Source: Asaia siamensis
GTDB lineage: Bacteria > Pseudomonadota > Alphaproteobacteria > Acetobacterales > Acetobacteraceae
Assembly: GCF_014635085.1 (NCBI RefSeq)
Contig: NZ_BMCH01000003.1
Span: 372,001 to 436,000 of the forward strand
Length of the DNA stretch: 64,000 nucleotides
Direction of reading: 5' to 3'
Within the stretch, counting starts at the first letter, position 1, and every line of letters begins with the position of its first letter. A model generated the notes under the pieces. That model had not been told where the DNA came from. It was given only the letters and a program-made list of their open reading frames with translations, and ran no database searches. A program made the position numbers and the translations under genes. Shown here piece after piece: positions 18,072-27,531 of the stretch.

Positions 18072-20045
18072 TCACAAATCGAAACGCCTCGACCCGGCCA
18101 GCAGGCGCGCAAACCCTGTTGAAGCGACCGGAGATGAAAACAGAAAGCCCTGACCTGTAGGGCAACCGATGCGGCGCAACAGGGCAAGCTGGGCCTCGGT
18201 CTCGATCCCCTCGGCCACCACATCGACCGATACCGCCTCACCAAAACGAATGATCGCCTCGACAATCACCTCCATGGATGATTCCGAGCAGATCTTGCGA
18301 ATGAAGCTGCGATCGATCTTGATGGACGAGACGGGAAAATCTCTCAGGAAGCCGAGAGACGAATAGCCCGTACCAAAATCATCGAGCGTGATCCGCACGC
18401 CTGCCCGGCGCAACAGCGCCAGAGCACGATGAATATAATGCTCGCTGTTCTGGTAGAGAACATGCTCGGTCAGTTCGAGCTCGATCAGTCTGGCAGACAG
18501 TCCGTGACTATCGAGCCGCGCCAGTAGCTTTTCGGCGTAATCGTCCTGCATGAATTCGACCGGCGCGACATTGATCGAAATCGGCGGCGGCATGAGCCCC
18601 GCGCTGCGCCACAGGGCGATATCCTCGAAAACACATTCCTGCACACGCGCCGAAACACGGCTCGCCAGATCATAATTGCGGAAAATCTCTGGAAAGGCGT
18701 CAGGACCGCTGGGGAGATCGCTGCGTCCATGCCAGCGCATCAGGGCCTCGGCCCCCGTGATGTGACCGTCGGACAATCTGACTTTTGCCTGATAGGCGGG
18801 GTAAATCTGGTCCTGATCCAGCATCTGTCGCACAGAATTGGTCTGGGCAGTCACGCCATTGCCGCGCTGCGCCATGCCTGCATGGTAGAGGCGAAAACCG
18901 CCCCTTCCATGCGCCTTGACATCGTTGAGCGCGAGCAGGGCTGCCTGCCTCAGTTGCGAGACCCCCTCGCCGTCCTGGGGATAAAGCGCCGCACCGATGC
19001 TGAGGCCGAACCTTACCTGCCTGTTGCCAAGCCTGAGTGGCAGATCGATGAAACTGAGCAGGGCCTGGGCATGACCGGCCAAGGTCGATGCGGAGACCTC
19101 GCCTGTCAGAAGCGCTGAAAACTCGTCATCACCCGTACGCGCTGCATCGCCTTCATGCGCAGTTACGAGGCTGAGCCGGTCAGCAACGAGCTTGAGCACC
19201 TGATCACCAACATCGCGCCCGTAGAGATCGTTCAGATCGCCCAGATAATCGATATCGACGATCAGAAACCCGAGAGCCCGCCCCTCTGTCACAGCCAGAG
19301 CCATCGACTGCTCGAGGCGAGTGTCGAAAGCCTGGCGGTCCAAAAGCCCGGTCAGACCGTCCTTTCCCTCTCGCGCATCGACCCGGGCCGCCATCTCCCG
19401 GCTAAGCGTACGAAAAGCCCTGCGCGCCGTATAAGAGGCGGATTGAGCCGCAAGAACAGATGACACGTTCTTTTTCCTGCGGACGGAATGCTTCGCGTTG
19501 ACCGGTTCGGAACCAAGGCTACTGCTCACCCGAGGCTGAAACAGCTCAGGGCGCGTGGGAAGCGTGTCCAGCCCAGTATCGATCTGGACGCCAGATATCG
19601 CCTTGGCCGAAGGAGCTTCTGGCGTTTCACCCTGGGGAAGGCTTGGAAGAAGAAGAGGAAAGTCGGTTTCCGGGTGACAAAACAAAATCCAGCCTCCCCC
19701 CTCCGTGCCACCCATTTTCTGCCAGTGCAGATCCGTCCTGACCGGCGCCCCGCCTGGATGCCTGAGCGCCACGCTGCTGTGAACAGAGCAGCTTGTTGGG
19801 GCCTGGCAATGTTCGGGCAGACACGAAACTTGTCCCGGATTTTCAAGCAGATCTGTCCAGACAACGGCGCCGCATTTTGGATCGATTCCGGAAAACCGCT
19901 CCCAGCTGCGATTGAGATAGGAGATTCTCCCATCGGCCTCGACGTGGCAGACGAGCAGAGGGAGCCAGTCGAGCACATGCCCGGCGCGATCCGGTCTTGT
20001 CTGCCCAGTCACTCCTCTCATATGCGCCATGCCCTTTCGACCCAT
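18072..20045 (-). CDS. PAS-GGDEF-EAL c-di-GMP enzyme, probably a phosphodiesterase
   Basis: A 657-residue cytoplasmic protein. About 22-125 is a PAS-like sensor (LDWLPLLVCHVEADGRISYLN...). About 225-385 is a GGDEF domain whose signature reads GDDEF (305-309), so the second glycine is an aspartate. About 405-650 is an EAL domain with Glu433 in EAL, Asn492, Glu524, the DDFGTGYSSL loop (Asp555, Asp556), Lys577 and EGIE near 612, all the usual catalytic residues. It therefore looks able to hydrolyse c-di-GMP, while the GGDEF part may be a GTP-sensing regulator. No membrane segment is seen. Acetic acid bacteria use similar proteins to control cellulose synthase. ATGs at residues 7 and 9 are alternative starts. 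Confidence 0.9.
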   Translation of the reverse strand: MGRKGMAHMRGVTGQTRPDRAGHVLDWLPLLVCHVEADGRISYLNRSWERFSGIDPKCGAVVWTDLLENPGQVSCLPEHCQAPTSCSVHSSVALRHPGGAPVRTDLHWQKMGGTEGGGWILFCHPETDFPLLLPSLPQGETPEAPSAKAISGVQIDTGLDTLPTRPELFQPRVSSSLGSEPVNAKHSVRRKKNVSSVLAAQSASYTARRAFRTLSREMAARVDAREGKDGLTGLLDRQAFDTRLEQSMALAVTEGRALGFLIVDIDYLGDLNDLYGRDVGDQVLKLVADRLSLVTAHEGDAARTGDDEFSALLTGEVSASTLAGHAQALLSFIDLPLRLGNRQVRFGLSIGAALYPQDGEGVSQLRQAALLALNDVKAHGRGGFRLYHAGMAQRGNGVTAQTNSVRQMLDQDQIYPAYQAKVRLSDGHITGAEALMRWHGRSDLPSGPDAFPEIFRNYDLASRVSARVQECVFEDIALWRSAGLMPPPISINVAPVEFMQDDYAEKLLARLDSHGLSARLIELELTEHVLYQNSEHYIHRALALLRRAGVRITLDDFGTGYSSLGFLRDFPVSSIKIDRSFIRKICSESSMEVIVEAIIRFGEAVSVDVVAEGIETEAQLALLRRIGCPTGQGFLFSSPVASTGFARLLAGSRRFDL

Positions 20046-20276
20046 TCGAACCGGACCCGTCGCCCGAGAGAAAGCCTTTAGGGACTATAGGTCTGGATTG
20101 ATGACCAGAACGTAACTTCCGAAGCGCCACCACGTGGCGATTAACGCCTTGTTTTCACTGCGCTACCCGCGACATACCGTAAAAAAAACACCAACGCACC
20201 CACTCTTTGGGAAATATCTCCCGCATCAGGCAACATATTGATATCGCGGGAGTTCTCTTCCGGTTGCCTCAACCGA

Positions 20277-21182
20277 TCAGTCTTTGATGCCCCCCATAAG
20301 GCGGATGTTCTGCAAAGCGGCACCAGCAGCGCCCTTGCCCAGGTTATCGAGGCTGGCCGTCAGCAGCACATGCCGCCATTTCTCGTTGCCATGCACACGC
20401 AGCGCCATCTCGTCGCGATCGGCCAGAGCTGCGGCGTCGAGACGGGTTAGATCGGCCGAAGCCAGAGAGACGTAGTCCGATCCTTTGTAATAGGCGCGCA
20501 GGCAAGCCTCAATGTCGGAGACGCGCACATAGCCCGGCAAATCGGCCAGCTGCAGCGGAATCGAGACGATCATCCCCTGCGCAAAATGACCGATCGAGGG
20601 CACGAAAAGCGGACGGCGTTTCAGGCCCGCATACGCCATGATCTCGGGCACATGCTTGTGCTCGAGCCCGAGCCCGTACAATTCGAAAGCGGGGCCACCA
20701 TGCGCTTCATGGGCCTCGATCTCGCTGCGACCGCCACCGCTATAGCCGCTGACGGCATTGATGGTGATCGGGTGATCGGCAGGCACCAGTCCGGCATCGA
20801 CCAAAGGACGCAGCAACCCGATCACACCGGTCGGGTAGCATCCGGGATTGGCAACATGACGGGCCGAAGCGATACGGTCGGATTGAGTCGAGTCGAGTTC
20901 GGGAAAGCCATATTCCCAGTCTGCCGCCACACGATGAGCGGTGCTGGCATCAAGGATTTTCACATTATCGAGACCGGCAGCCAGTGCCACTGCCTCGCGC
21001 GCTGCATCATCGGGAAGGCACAGCACAACGATATCGGCTGCCTGCATCATCTCGAGGCGTGCCTGCGGGTCTTTGCGCTTTGCAGGATCGATGGAGAGAA
21101 CCTCGACTGGCAGGGCGCGCAGGCGGTCCCTAATGCCCAGCCCGGTCGTTCCTGCCTCACCGTCGATGAAGACCCGTGTCAT
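20277..21182 (-). CDS. argC: N-acetyl-gamma-glutamyl-phosphate reductase, short type
   Basis: A 301-residue ArgC of the shorter AGPR type. It reduces N-acetylglutamyl phosphate with NADPH in arginine synthesis. The start [20 protein letters not shown] is the nucleotide-binding loop of this type. The catalytic cysteine is in [12 protein letters not shown], and the catalytic His lies in the EHKHVPEI segment. SGYSGGGRS is the substrate loop. The frame opens at a TTG at 21185, but the next codon is ATG at 21182 with GAGGGAA before it. It is divergent from an amino acid permease, and no other arg genes are near. Confidence 0.94.
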   Translation of the reverse strand: MTRVFIDGEAGTTGLGIRDRLRALPVEVLSIDPAKRKDPQARLEMMQAADIVVLCLPDDAAREAVALAAGLDNVKILDASTAHRVAADWEYGFPELDSTQSDRIASARHVANPGCYPTGVIGLLRPLVDAGLVPADHPITINAVSGYSGGGRSEIEAHEAHGGPAFELYGLGLEHKHVPEIMAYAGLKRRPLFVPSIGHFAQGMIVSIPLQLADLPGYVRVSDIEACLRAYYKGSDYVSLASADLTRLDAAALADRDEMALRVHGNEKWRHVLLTASLDNLGKGAAGAALQNIRLMGGIKD

Positions 21183-21249
21183 CAATTCATTCCCTCACTA
21201 AAATATTCCATCTGGACGAAGTAAGCATTTACATGGCTTTGTCCAATGC

Positions 21250-22626
21250 ATGATGGATAAAGATAAACTTTCACCCCAAGGTTTTTCTCAAGTAGGTGAG
21301 CCACCGCTCCTGCATGGTGGCAAGCTCAAGGACCGCCATATTGCCATGATTGCCCTCGGCGGTGTCATCGGCGCGGGTCTTTTCATAGGCAGTTCTGCCG
21401 CTATCGCTGCTGCCGGGCCTGCCATCCTGCTCACCTATATGGGCACCGGCCTTCTGGTTGTCATCGTGATTCGCATGCTGGGCGAGATGCTGCTGGCGCG
21501 TCCCGGTATCGGCACGTTCATCGATTGCATTCGCACGGCTCATGGCAACTGGGCAGGGTTCCTGTCCGGCTGGCTGTACTGGCTGTTCTGGGTAGTCACG
21601 ATCGGCGCCGAAGCCATTGGCGGAGCCATCGCCATGCAGGACTGGGTCAATCTGCCCGTCTGGGTTCTGGCGCCTTTTCTCATCATCGCCGTCAACCTGA
21701 TCAATCTCGTTTCGGTGCGCGTATTCGGCGAATGCGAATTCTGGCTTTCTCTCATCAAGGTGGCCACCATTATTGCCTTCTGCGCGCTCGGCCTGCTCAG
21801 CCTAAGCCATTTCGTCGGGCCGCATCCGAAGATTATTCATAATGTCTTCAACCACGATGGGCTCTTTCCGCATGGCTGGGGAGCCATTCTCGCAACGGTC
21901 CCGACCGTGCTGTTCTCGATGATCGGCTCTGAATCCGCGACGGTTGCTGCTGCGGAATCAGAGAATGCGGAAGAAAACCTTGCCCGCGTGACCCGCACCA
22001 TCGGCGTGCGTGTCACGCTTTTCTATCTACTCTCTGTCGTGCTCATCCTGACGCTCGTGCCATGGACCTCGATCGAACCCGGCTATTCGCCCTTCGTGAC
22101 CGTCATGCGTCATATCGGCGTACCCGGCGCGGCAACCCTGATGCAGATCGTGGTTTTTACAGCCATTCTCTCCTGTCTGAATTCGAGCATCTACATCACG
22201 TCGCGCACCCTTCTGGGCCTCGCGGAACTGCACGACGCCCCCAAATGGTTCGCAACCCTGTCGCGCAGCCATGTGCCTCAGCGCGCCGTCACTTTCTCGA
22301 GCCTTATCGGGCTTGTGGTCGCCTTCTGCTCGATCCTTTCTCCCAAGCTGATCTTCGCCTTTCTGCTTGGCGCAACCGGCGCGGTCATGCTGCTGATCTA
22401 CGGGCTGATCGTGTCGTCCCATCGCGTCTTCCGTCTGGCCGACCCGCAGAACCGCGTCTTCACCCTGCCCTTCGGCACAGTGCTCAATCTTGGCACGCTT
22501 GCAGCCATCGGTCTGGTGGTCATTGCCATGCTGGTACAGGCGGACGGACGTCAGACCATCATTGCCAGCCTCGTCAGCGTTGCGGCCATCCTTGGGCTGT
22601 ATGCCTTGTGCCGCAAAGGCAGATAA
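21250..22626 (+). CDS. APC-superfamily amino acid permease
   Basis: A 458-residue inner membrane transporter with about 12 helices, of the AAT branch that includes GabP, AnsP and AroP. The first helix has the usual substrate-backbone motif ALGGVIGAGLFIGSS. Further marks are a GTFIDCIRTAHGNWAGFLSGWLYW stretch (helix 3), AAESENAEENLARVTRTIGVRV, and SSIYITSRTLLGLAE. These import amino acids with protons. It starts 67 bp from the divergent argC start, so a link to arginine or another amino acid is possible but not shown. The second of two adjacent ATG codons (21253) could be the start. Confidence 0.9.
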   Translation: MMDKDKLSPQGFSQVGEPPLLHGGKLKDRHIAMIALGGVIGAGLFIGSSAAIAAAGPAILLTYMGTGLLVVIVIRMLGEMLLARPGIGTFIDCIRTAHGNWAGFLSGWLYWLFWVVTIGAEAIGGAIAMQDWVNLPVWVLAPFLIIAVNLINLVSVRVFGECEFWLSLIKVATIIAFCALGLLSLSHFVGPHPKIIHNVFNHDGLFPHGWGAILATVPTVLFSMIGSESATVAAAESENAEENLARVTRTIGVRVTLFYLLSVVLILTLVPWTSIEPGYSPFVTVMRHIGVPGAATLMQIVVFTAILSCLNSSIYITSRTLLGLAELHDAPKWFATLSRSHVPQRAVTFSSLIGLVVAFCSILSPKLIFAFLLGATGAVMLLIYGLIVSSHRVFRLADPQNRVFTLPFGTVLNLGTLAAIGLVVIAMLVQADGRQTIIASLVSVAAILGLYALCRKGR

Positions 22627-22663
22627 GCCAGAGTTCCGTTTCCCCTTTCTCAGGATGACCGGT

Positions 22664-23458
22664 ATGATACCTCGTTCCACCCTCGCCCTCATCCTGACAG
22701 GGCTGGCCCTGACGCCAGTCGCCGCAGTGCATGCGCAAAGTGCGTCTGACGCGGCGACGGCACTGCCATCGGCTGCAATTCTGGCCTCGCCTGCCCGCCC
22801 CGATGCCGATCGCGCCAAGGATGCCCAGCGCAAGCCTTTCGATCTGCTCGCCCTCACGCCGCTGCCCAAGGGCGCGGCAGTTGCCGATCTGATGCCCGGT
22901 AGCGGTTACTTCACCCGGCTGCTCAGTCTTGAACTCGGCGCGTCAGGCCATGTCTATGCGGTCATTCCCGCCGAGATGGTGGCGCGCCATCCGCAGATAC
23001 CGCAAATGGCACAGGCCATTGCCGCCAATCCTGCTTTTGGAAATGTCTCGGTGGTTGTCACACCGATCGTCGATTTCAAGGTGGCCCAGCCCCTCGACCT
23101 CGTCTGGACCTCGCAGAACTACCATGACGTCTATGGCGGGATGGGGCCTGCAACAGCACTGCATATGGATCAGGCGATCTATCAGGCTCTCAAGCCGGGG
23201 GGGATTTTTATGGTGATCGACCATGTTGCCCTGGCTGGCACAGGCACTACCGCCCCCACAACACTGCATCGCATCGACCCTGATCTCATCGTCAAGCAGG
23301 TTGAGTCGGCCGGTTTCCGTCTCGTTACCAGCAGCCCTGCGCTGCGCAACCCTGACGATACCCACACCCTGCCGGTCTTCGACAAGTCGATCCGCGGGCG
23401 TACCGATCAGGTTGTGCTGAAATTCCAGAAGCCTCTGAAGCAGGATCACGATAACTGA
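22664..23458 (+). CDS. exported class I methyltransferase-like protein
   Basis: A 264-residue protein with an N-terminal signal peptide (MIPRSTLALILTGLALTPVAAVHAQ, cut after AHAQ region) and a Rossmann methyltransferase-like domain. GAAVADLMPGSGYFTRLL is in the position of AdoMet motif I, LDLVWTSQNYHDVY resembles motif IV, and LKPGGIFMVIDHVA motif V. Similar exported proteins exist in other proteobacteria. AdoMet is not expected outside the cytoplasm, so the true role is puzzling. The ATG at 22664 has AGGA 8 bases upstream; an ATG three codons earlier is an alternative. It follows the permease by 37 bp. Confidence 0.82.
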   Translation: MIPRSTLALILTGLALTPVAAVHAQSASDAATALPSAAILASPARPDADRAKDAQRKPFDLLALTPLPKGAAVADLMPGSGYFTRLLSLELGASGHVYAVIPAEMVARHPQIPQMAQAIAANPAFGNVSVVVTPIVDFKVAQPLDLVWTSQNYHDVYGGMGPATALHMDQAIYQALKPGGIFMVIDHVALAGTGTTAPTTLHRIDPDLIVKQVESAGFRLVTSSPALRNPDDTHTLPVFDKSIRGRTDQVVLKFQKPLKQDHDN

Positions 23459-23541
23459 GCCGAAACCCTTCCAGGGCAGGTGGCCTGCGGAACGGGCGCG
23501 GCCTATAATCTGCGTCGTCCATTCCGAGACCGGAGCCTGTC

Positions 23542-24330
23542 TTGAACGCTGCAGAAGAACTCGACCGCCTTCTCTCCATCATGATCCGTTTGCGTGACCC
23601 GCAGACAGGTTGCGCATGGGACAGGGTCCAGACCCACGAAACCATTGCCCCCTTCGCCATAGAAGAAGCCTATGAGGTCATGGATGCGATCGCCCGGGAA
23701 GACTGGCAGGCGCTTCCTGACGAACTCGGCGATCTGCTGCTTCAGGTCGTCTATCAGGCGCGAATTGCCGAAGAGGCGGGACGGTTCGATTTTGCAGAAG
23801 TGGCGCGTCAGATCAGCGACAAGATGGTGCGTCGTCATCCTCATGTCTTTGCCGAAGCCGAACTCGATGCCGATCTGTGGGAGCGTAACAAGCAGGCCGA
23901 GCGCGCAGCAAAGGCGGAATATGGGCTTCTTGCCGGTATCGCGCCTGCCCTGCCCGCCCTGATCAGGGCCGAGAAACTGGGCAAACGCGCCGCACGCGTC
24001 GGGTTTGACTGGGATACGCCCGAGCAGGTTCTCGAAAAGATCAACGAAGAGCTTGAAGAAGTACGCGCCGAACTCCCCCTTGGCGACAAGACCCGTCTCG
24101 AAGATGAGATCGGCGACGTGCTCTTTACGGTCGCCAGCCTGGCCCGCAAGCTCGGTCTCGACCCGGAAGCCTGCCTCAGGCAGGGCAATGCCAAGTTTAC
24201 CCGGCGTATCGAGACCATGGAATCCGTTCTGGCCGAAACCGGCAGCACTCTTGCCGATCTTGACCTTACCGCGCAGGAAGCGCTCTGGCGCGAGGTCAAG
24301 ATCAGGCTTGCCCAGGCAAAAGCCAGCTGA
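23542..24330 (+). CDS. mazG: nucleoside triphosphate pyrophosphohydrolase
   Basis: A 262-residue MazG, which hydrolyses (d)NTPs to monophosphates and pyrophosphate and limits toxic or damaged nucleotides and, in some bacteria, ppGpp effects. Both MazG domains are present: N-terminal IEEAYEVMDAI with DELGDLLLQV, and C-terminal INEELEEVRAEL with LEDEIGDVLFTV, holding the metal-binding Glu/Asp residues. CAWDRVQTHETIAP matches E. coli. The start is a TTG at 23542 with CGGAG ahead of it, which gives the family N-terminus. It stands alone after an 83-bp gap. Confidence 0.94.
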   Translation: MNAAEELDRLLSIMIRLRDPQTGCAWDRVQTHETIAPFAIEEAYEVMDAIAREDWQALPDELGDLLLQVVYQARIAEEAGRFDFAEVARQISDKMVRRHPHVFAEAELDADLWERNKQAERAAKAEYGLLAGIAPALPALIRAEKLGKRAARVGFDWDTPEQVLEKINEELEEVRAELPLGDKTRLEDEIGDVLFTVASLARKLGLDPEACLRQGNAKFTRRIETMESVLAETGSTLADLDLTAQEALWREVKIRLAQAKAS

Positions 24331-24438
24331 AGACCGATCTCAACGGGGGGCATCGGCACCGCAGAAAAAAGCAGGATCGGGCACGCAGCGCGCGGCAGAA
24401 CCTGCTCAAAAGAGGCGTCCCTTTCGCAGGATGGCCCC

Positions 24439-25329
24439 ATGACCGATGCCGATGGCAAAGCCCGCTCTCATTACCTCGCCCGTATGCGTCGGGCGCGTGA
24501 CCATATCGACAGCCATCTCGACGAAGCGCTCGATCTCGACACAATCAGCGCCGTGGCGTCATTTTCACCCGCCCATTTCCATCGACAGTTCAGGGCGCTT
24601 TTTGGCCTCACTCTGCATCGCTATATCCAGCTCGCACGCTTCAAACGCGCTGCCACCCGGCTTGCCTATGGCAGTGAAAGCATCACGCGGATTGCGCTTG
24701 AGGCCGGATATGAAACACCGCAGGCTTTCTCCCGCGCCTTTCGCCTTCGTGCGGGACAGATCCCCTCTTCCTTCCGCAAGACCCCCGACTGGGCCGCGTG
24801 GGAGACGAGTTGCACGGCACTTGATGTCGCAAGAAGCACCCTGATGACTCAGCATTATACGCTCGATGCCGTCACCATCCGGGAGGTCGCTGCAACACGC
24901 ATTGCGGTCATGACCCATCAGGGGGCGCCAGAGGGGCTCGGGCAGACCATACAGCGCTTTATCGCCTGGCGCCGTGCCAATGGCCTGACCCCGCGTAACA
25001 GTGCCACCTATACGCTGTTCCCTGACGACCCGGAAACGACACCGCCAGATCATTATCGTGTCGGGCTTTGCGTCGGCACAGACAAAGCGATTTCTGCTTT
25101 TGATGAGGCAATTGAGATCAGCAGCCTGCCCGCGGGGCGCTGCGCGGTGTTGCGTGTCACCGGCATAATTGACCATCTGGAAGAGGCCGCCTCAGAACTC
25201 TATCGGCAGTGGCTGCCGGAAAGCGGGGAAGAGACGCGCAGTTTTCCGCTCTATTGCCAGCGTATCGCGTTCTTCCCGGAAGTGCCTGAGCACAAGTCAG
25301 TTGCCGAACTGTATTTGCCGCTCAAATGA
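24439..25329 (+). CDS. AraC-family regulator with GyrI-like effector domain
   Basis: A 296-residue regulator of the Rob/SoxS-with-effector layout. The N-terminal part (about 10-115) is the AraC double helix-turn-helix: DLDTISAVASFSPAHFHRQFRALFG and ITRIALEAGYETPQAFSRAFR. The rest (about 135-296) is a GyrI/SbmC-like small-molecule-binding domain (VTIREVAATRIAVMTHQG... LPAGRCAVLRVTG). Proteins of this layout often respond to drugs or aromatic compounds. It is convergent with the heptosyltransferase gene. The ligand is unknown. Confidence 0.9.
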   Translation: MTDADGKARSHYLARMRRARDHIDSHLDEALDLDTISAVASFSPAHFHRQFRALFGLTLHRYIQLARFKRAATRLAYGSESITRIALEAGYETPQAFSRAFRLRAGQIPSSFRKTPDWAAWETSCTALDVARSTLMTQHYTLDAVTIREVAATRIAVMTHQGAPEGLGQTIQRFIAWRRANGLTPRNSATYTLFPDDPETTPPDHYRVGLCVGTDKAISAFDEAIEISSLPAGRCAVLRVTGIIDHLEEAASELYRQWLPESGEETRSFPLYCQRIAFFPEVPEHKSVAELYLPLK

Positions 25330-25331
25330 CA

Positions 25332-25349
25332 GGCGCCCCGAGAGGCGCC
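25332..25349. terminator. short stem-loop between convergent genes
   Basis: GGCGCC-N6-GGCGCC lies between the convergent AraC/GyrI-like and heptosyltransferase stops. The stem is short and has no U-run; it is a plausible weak terminator for both. Confidence 0.35.
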
Positions 25350-25365
25350 CGTCTCCGCGGCAATA

Positions 25366-26613
25366 TCAGGCCTCCAGGGCCAGAGCGATGTTCTTGGTGA
25401 CCACGTCTGTCGAGATCAGTTTGGAGCATTCGAACTGACGGTCGGTATTAGCGTGACGGGGGCACCACAGAAAATTATTGTGATCGAACATGTAGCGCGG
25501 ATCGTTCCAGCATGAATTGCAGGCATGCCATGAGATGACACGCCATGGCGTGTGGAACTCGTTATTCGGGTGGGTGAAGCCCGAGATCATAATGCTTTTC
25601 GTTCCAGTCGCCCAGGCGAGCCAGGTAAGACCGGAGCTCAGCCCGATAAACAGATCGGCATGCTTGAGCCAGCGCGCGCGTTCGCTCAAAGGACGATTGC
25701 CCGTCTCATCTTCAGCACCGTGGGGGATCTGGTTCCAGACAATACCCGCGCCGCTATATGGTTTTTGATCGATACAGATCACGCGATAGCCGCGCTTCTT
25801 CAGATAGGCGATCACGCCAAGCCAGCCGCCCGGGTTGTTCCAGTATTTGCACTGCGCCGAAGCCTGGGTCGCGATGCAGACATAGGGCTCTTCGATCGGC
25901 CGCGTGTCATCCTCGATCACGATTTTCGGCGGCTCTTCTGTCGGATCAACGCCCAGAATATAGCCCGCCGTGCGATGCAGCCCGACATAACGGAAATCGC
26001 AGGGCTGATGGATGTTATCGGTGTCGTCGAAAAACAGACCGATATTATAGGTGGCGTAAATCTGCGAACGCAGCGGGCTTTTTTCCAGCTCTTCTCGCGT
26101 CGTAAGCTCGATCTCAGGATAGGCCTTCGCGAAAAGCGGAATGAAGACGCCTGCTAGGGAACAGATTACACGTGCCCCGCTCTTGGCAGCAAAGCGCGCC
26201 ACATAGGGAAACCAGCCAAGCGTACCGACCGGAAGCTGCACCAGCACAATCTTGCCACGCGCATCAAACTCATGGTGCAGGACGACAGTTTCCGTGCCGT
26301 CATCGGCAATGCGCTGTACATCGACCGCAAACCGAATGAAGAATTTTTTCGTCGAGGAGAGATGCCCCTCTTCGAGTTCGCCCTGAAAGATGATCGTCGA
26401 ATTATCGAGATCGGTCAGAGTGGCGCGCCAGCGGCCGCCGGGTTTTTTCGGCAGAAGGACACGCGCGCCCCAGTTGAAATCGAAATGAATACCCTGCCCC
26501 GCGTCATTTGTGGGCAGGTCGGGCGGCAGAACATAGGGATTCGGCATCGGGGGGCCCGCAGGAGCCGTCTGAGTCTCTGAGGTCGGGGCGTTGGCAGAGC
26601 TATCTGTGGACAT
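25366..26613 (-). CDS. TibC/Aah-type autotransporter O-heptosyltransferase
   Basis: A 415-residue protein of the bacterial autotransporter heptosyltransferase family (TibC, Aah), which adds heptose from ADP-heptose to Ser on AIDA-type strand-loop-strand repeats in the cytoplasm before export. Residues 42-130 are the beta-rich N-terminal part (FDFNWGARVLLP). The C-terminal part has four cysteines, Cys365, Cys368, Cys384 and Cys396, in the spacing of the iron site of TibC, and QCKYWNN with Lys256. The segment that should read TLGD followed by two or three small residues reads TLGWFPYV, so the probable catalytic Asp is missing. No autotransporter gene is adjacent; an AIDA-repeat protein lies 21 kb away. 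It is convergent with the AraC/GyrI-like gene. Confidence 0.88.
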   Translation of the reverse strand: MSTDSSANAPTSETQTAPAGPPMPNPYVLPPDLPTNDAGQGIHFDFNWGARVLLPKKPGGRWRATLTDLDNSTIIFQGELEEGHLSSTKKFFIRFAVDVQRIADDGTETVVLHHEFDARGKIVLVQLPVGTLGWFPYVARFAAKSGARVICSLAGVFIPLFAKAYPEIELTTREELEKSPLRSQIYATYNIGLFFDDTDNIHQPCDFRYVGLHRTAGYILGVDPTEEPPKIVIEDDTRPIEEPYVCIATQASAQCKYWNNPGGWLGVIAYLKKRGYRVICIDQKPYSGAGIVWNQIPHGAEDETGNRPLSERARWLKHADLFIGLSSGLTWLAWATGTKSIMISGFTHPNNEFHTPWRVISWHACNSCWNDPRYMFDHNNFLWCPRHANTDRQFECSKLISTDVVTKNIALALEA

Positions 26614-26860
26614 GGGCCGCGTTTACGCCTTCTTAGCTGTTTCCATGAGATGAACGCAGACGGATACATCCCGGGTCGATTTTTTCCCCGTGATCCGAAT
26701 AACCAACCCGTGTTCCGAACGGGCAGAAAGGGGTGGCTCTATCTAAAACCCCGTTTGCCATTCTACAACGTAAGAATCTTTTTACACTCTTTCAAATCAT
26801 ATCGTTCAGGCTCATTCCTCCGCGCTTATTGTTACTGTTGCACGACGTTTTTGTTTTGTG

Positions 26861-27481
26861 TCACTGCTTGAAAACAGACAGGGCCATATGGCCAATTTCG
26901 ATCAGCTTTTCACGACTGGCCCCATCACGTGCCTGAATGCCGAGCCCCTGCATCACCGTGCTGAAATACCCGGCCAGAGCATCGAGATCGGTGGTGGGCG
27001 CCAGATCACCAGCCTTGACGCCAAGGGCGAGGCGCTGCTTCATGGCGTCTTCCGCAAGGCGTCGCTGATCGATCATCAATTCCTTCAAGCGACTTTGAGC
27101 AGGCGAGCACTGGGTCGCAGCACTCGCGATCATACATCCTGAAGGGCTGTCACAACGCGTGAAGGCACAGGCCGCCGCTTCGAAAAGGGCGCGAAAGGCA
27201 TCCGCCGTGGTCTGTCCCGTCTCGAGCGCCGCGACAAACCAGGCACTTGCCTGTCTGGCATAGGCGTCGATCGCCTCATGATAGAGCGCCTCCTTGCTGC
27301 CGAAACTGTTGTAGAAACTGGAGGCGCTGATACCCATGACAGCGGTCAAATCGTCAAAGCTCGTGCCTTCATAGCCACGATCCCAGAACAGACGCATGGC
27401 CGCCATGAGCGCAGTCTCACGATCGAAGGAAGACGGGCGCCCACGCGCCTTGCGCTGTGTCTGGATATTTTTTGTAACCAT
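26861..27481 (-). CDS. TetR-family transcriptional regulator
   Basis: A 206-residue regulator. The N-terminal helix-turn-helix reads GRPSSFDRETALMAAMRLFWDRGYEGTSFDDLTAVMGISASSFYNSFGSK (split here by function: helices 1-3, the last being the recognition helix), a pattern shared with the YcdC/AcrR branch. The C-terminal ligand domain has a DSPSGCMIASAAT motif seen in close relatives. The frame runs 23 codons upstream, but the ATG at 27481 fits the family and follows GTGGAG. It is divergent from an SDR gene with a clear palindrome between them, so it most likely represses that gene and itself. Confidence 0.9.
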   Translation of the reverse strand: MVTKNIQTQRKARGRPSSFDRETALMAAMRLFWDRGYEGTSFDDLTAVMGISASSFYNSFGSKEALYHEAIDAYARQASAWFVAALETGQTTADAFRALFEAAACAFTRCDSPSGCMIASAATQCSPAQSRLKELMIDQRRLAEDAMKQRLALGVKAGDLAPTTDLDALAGYFSTVMQGLGIQARDGASREKLIEIGHMALSVFKQ

Positions 27482-27491
27482 CGCTCCACAA
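27482..27491. promoter_or_regulatory. second half-site overlapping the TetR start region
   Basis: CGCTCCACAAAT here repeats one arm and flank of the palindrome at 27532-27547 (CTCCACAAAT occurs in both). It lies just before the TetR start codon, so binding could block translation initiation or transcription of the regulator. Confidence 0.4.
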
Positions 27492-27531
27492 ATCCTTGAA
27501 ACCGCCCGAACGCTTCTCATATGCATGATGT

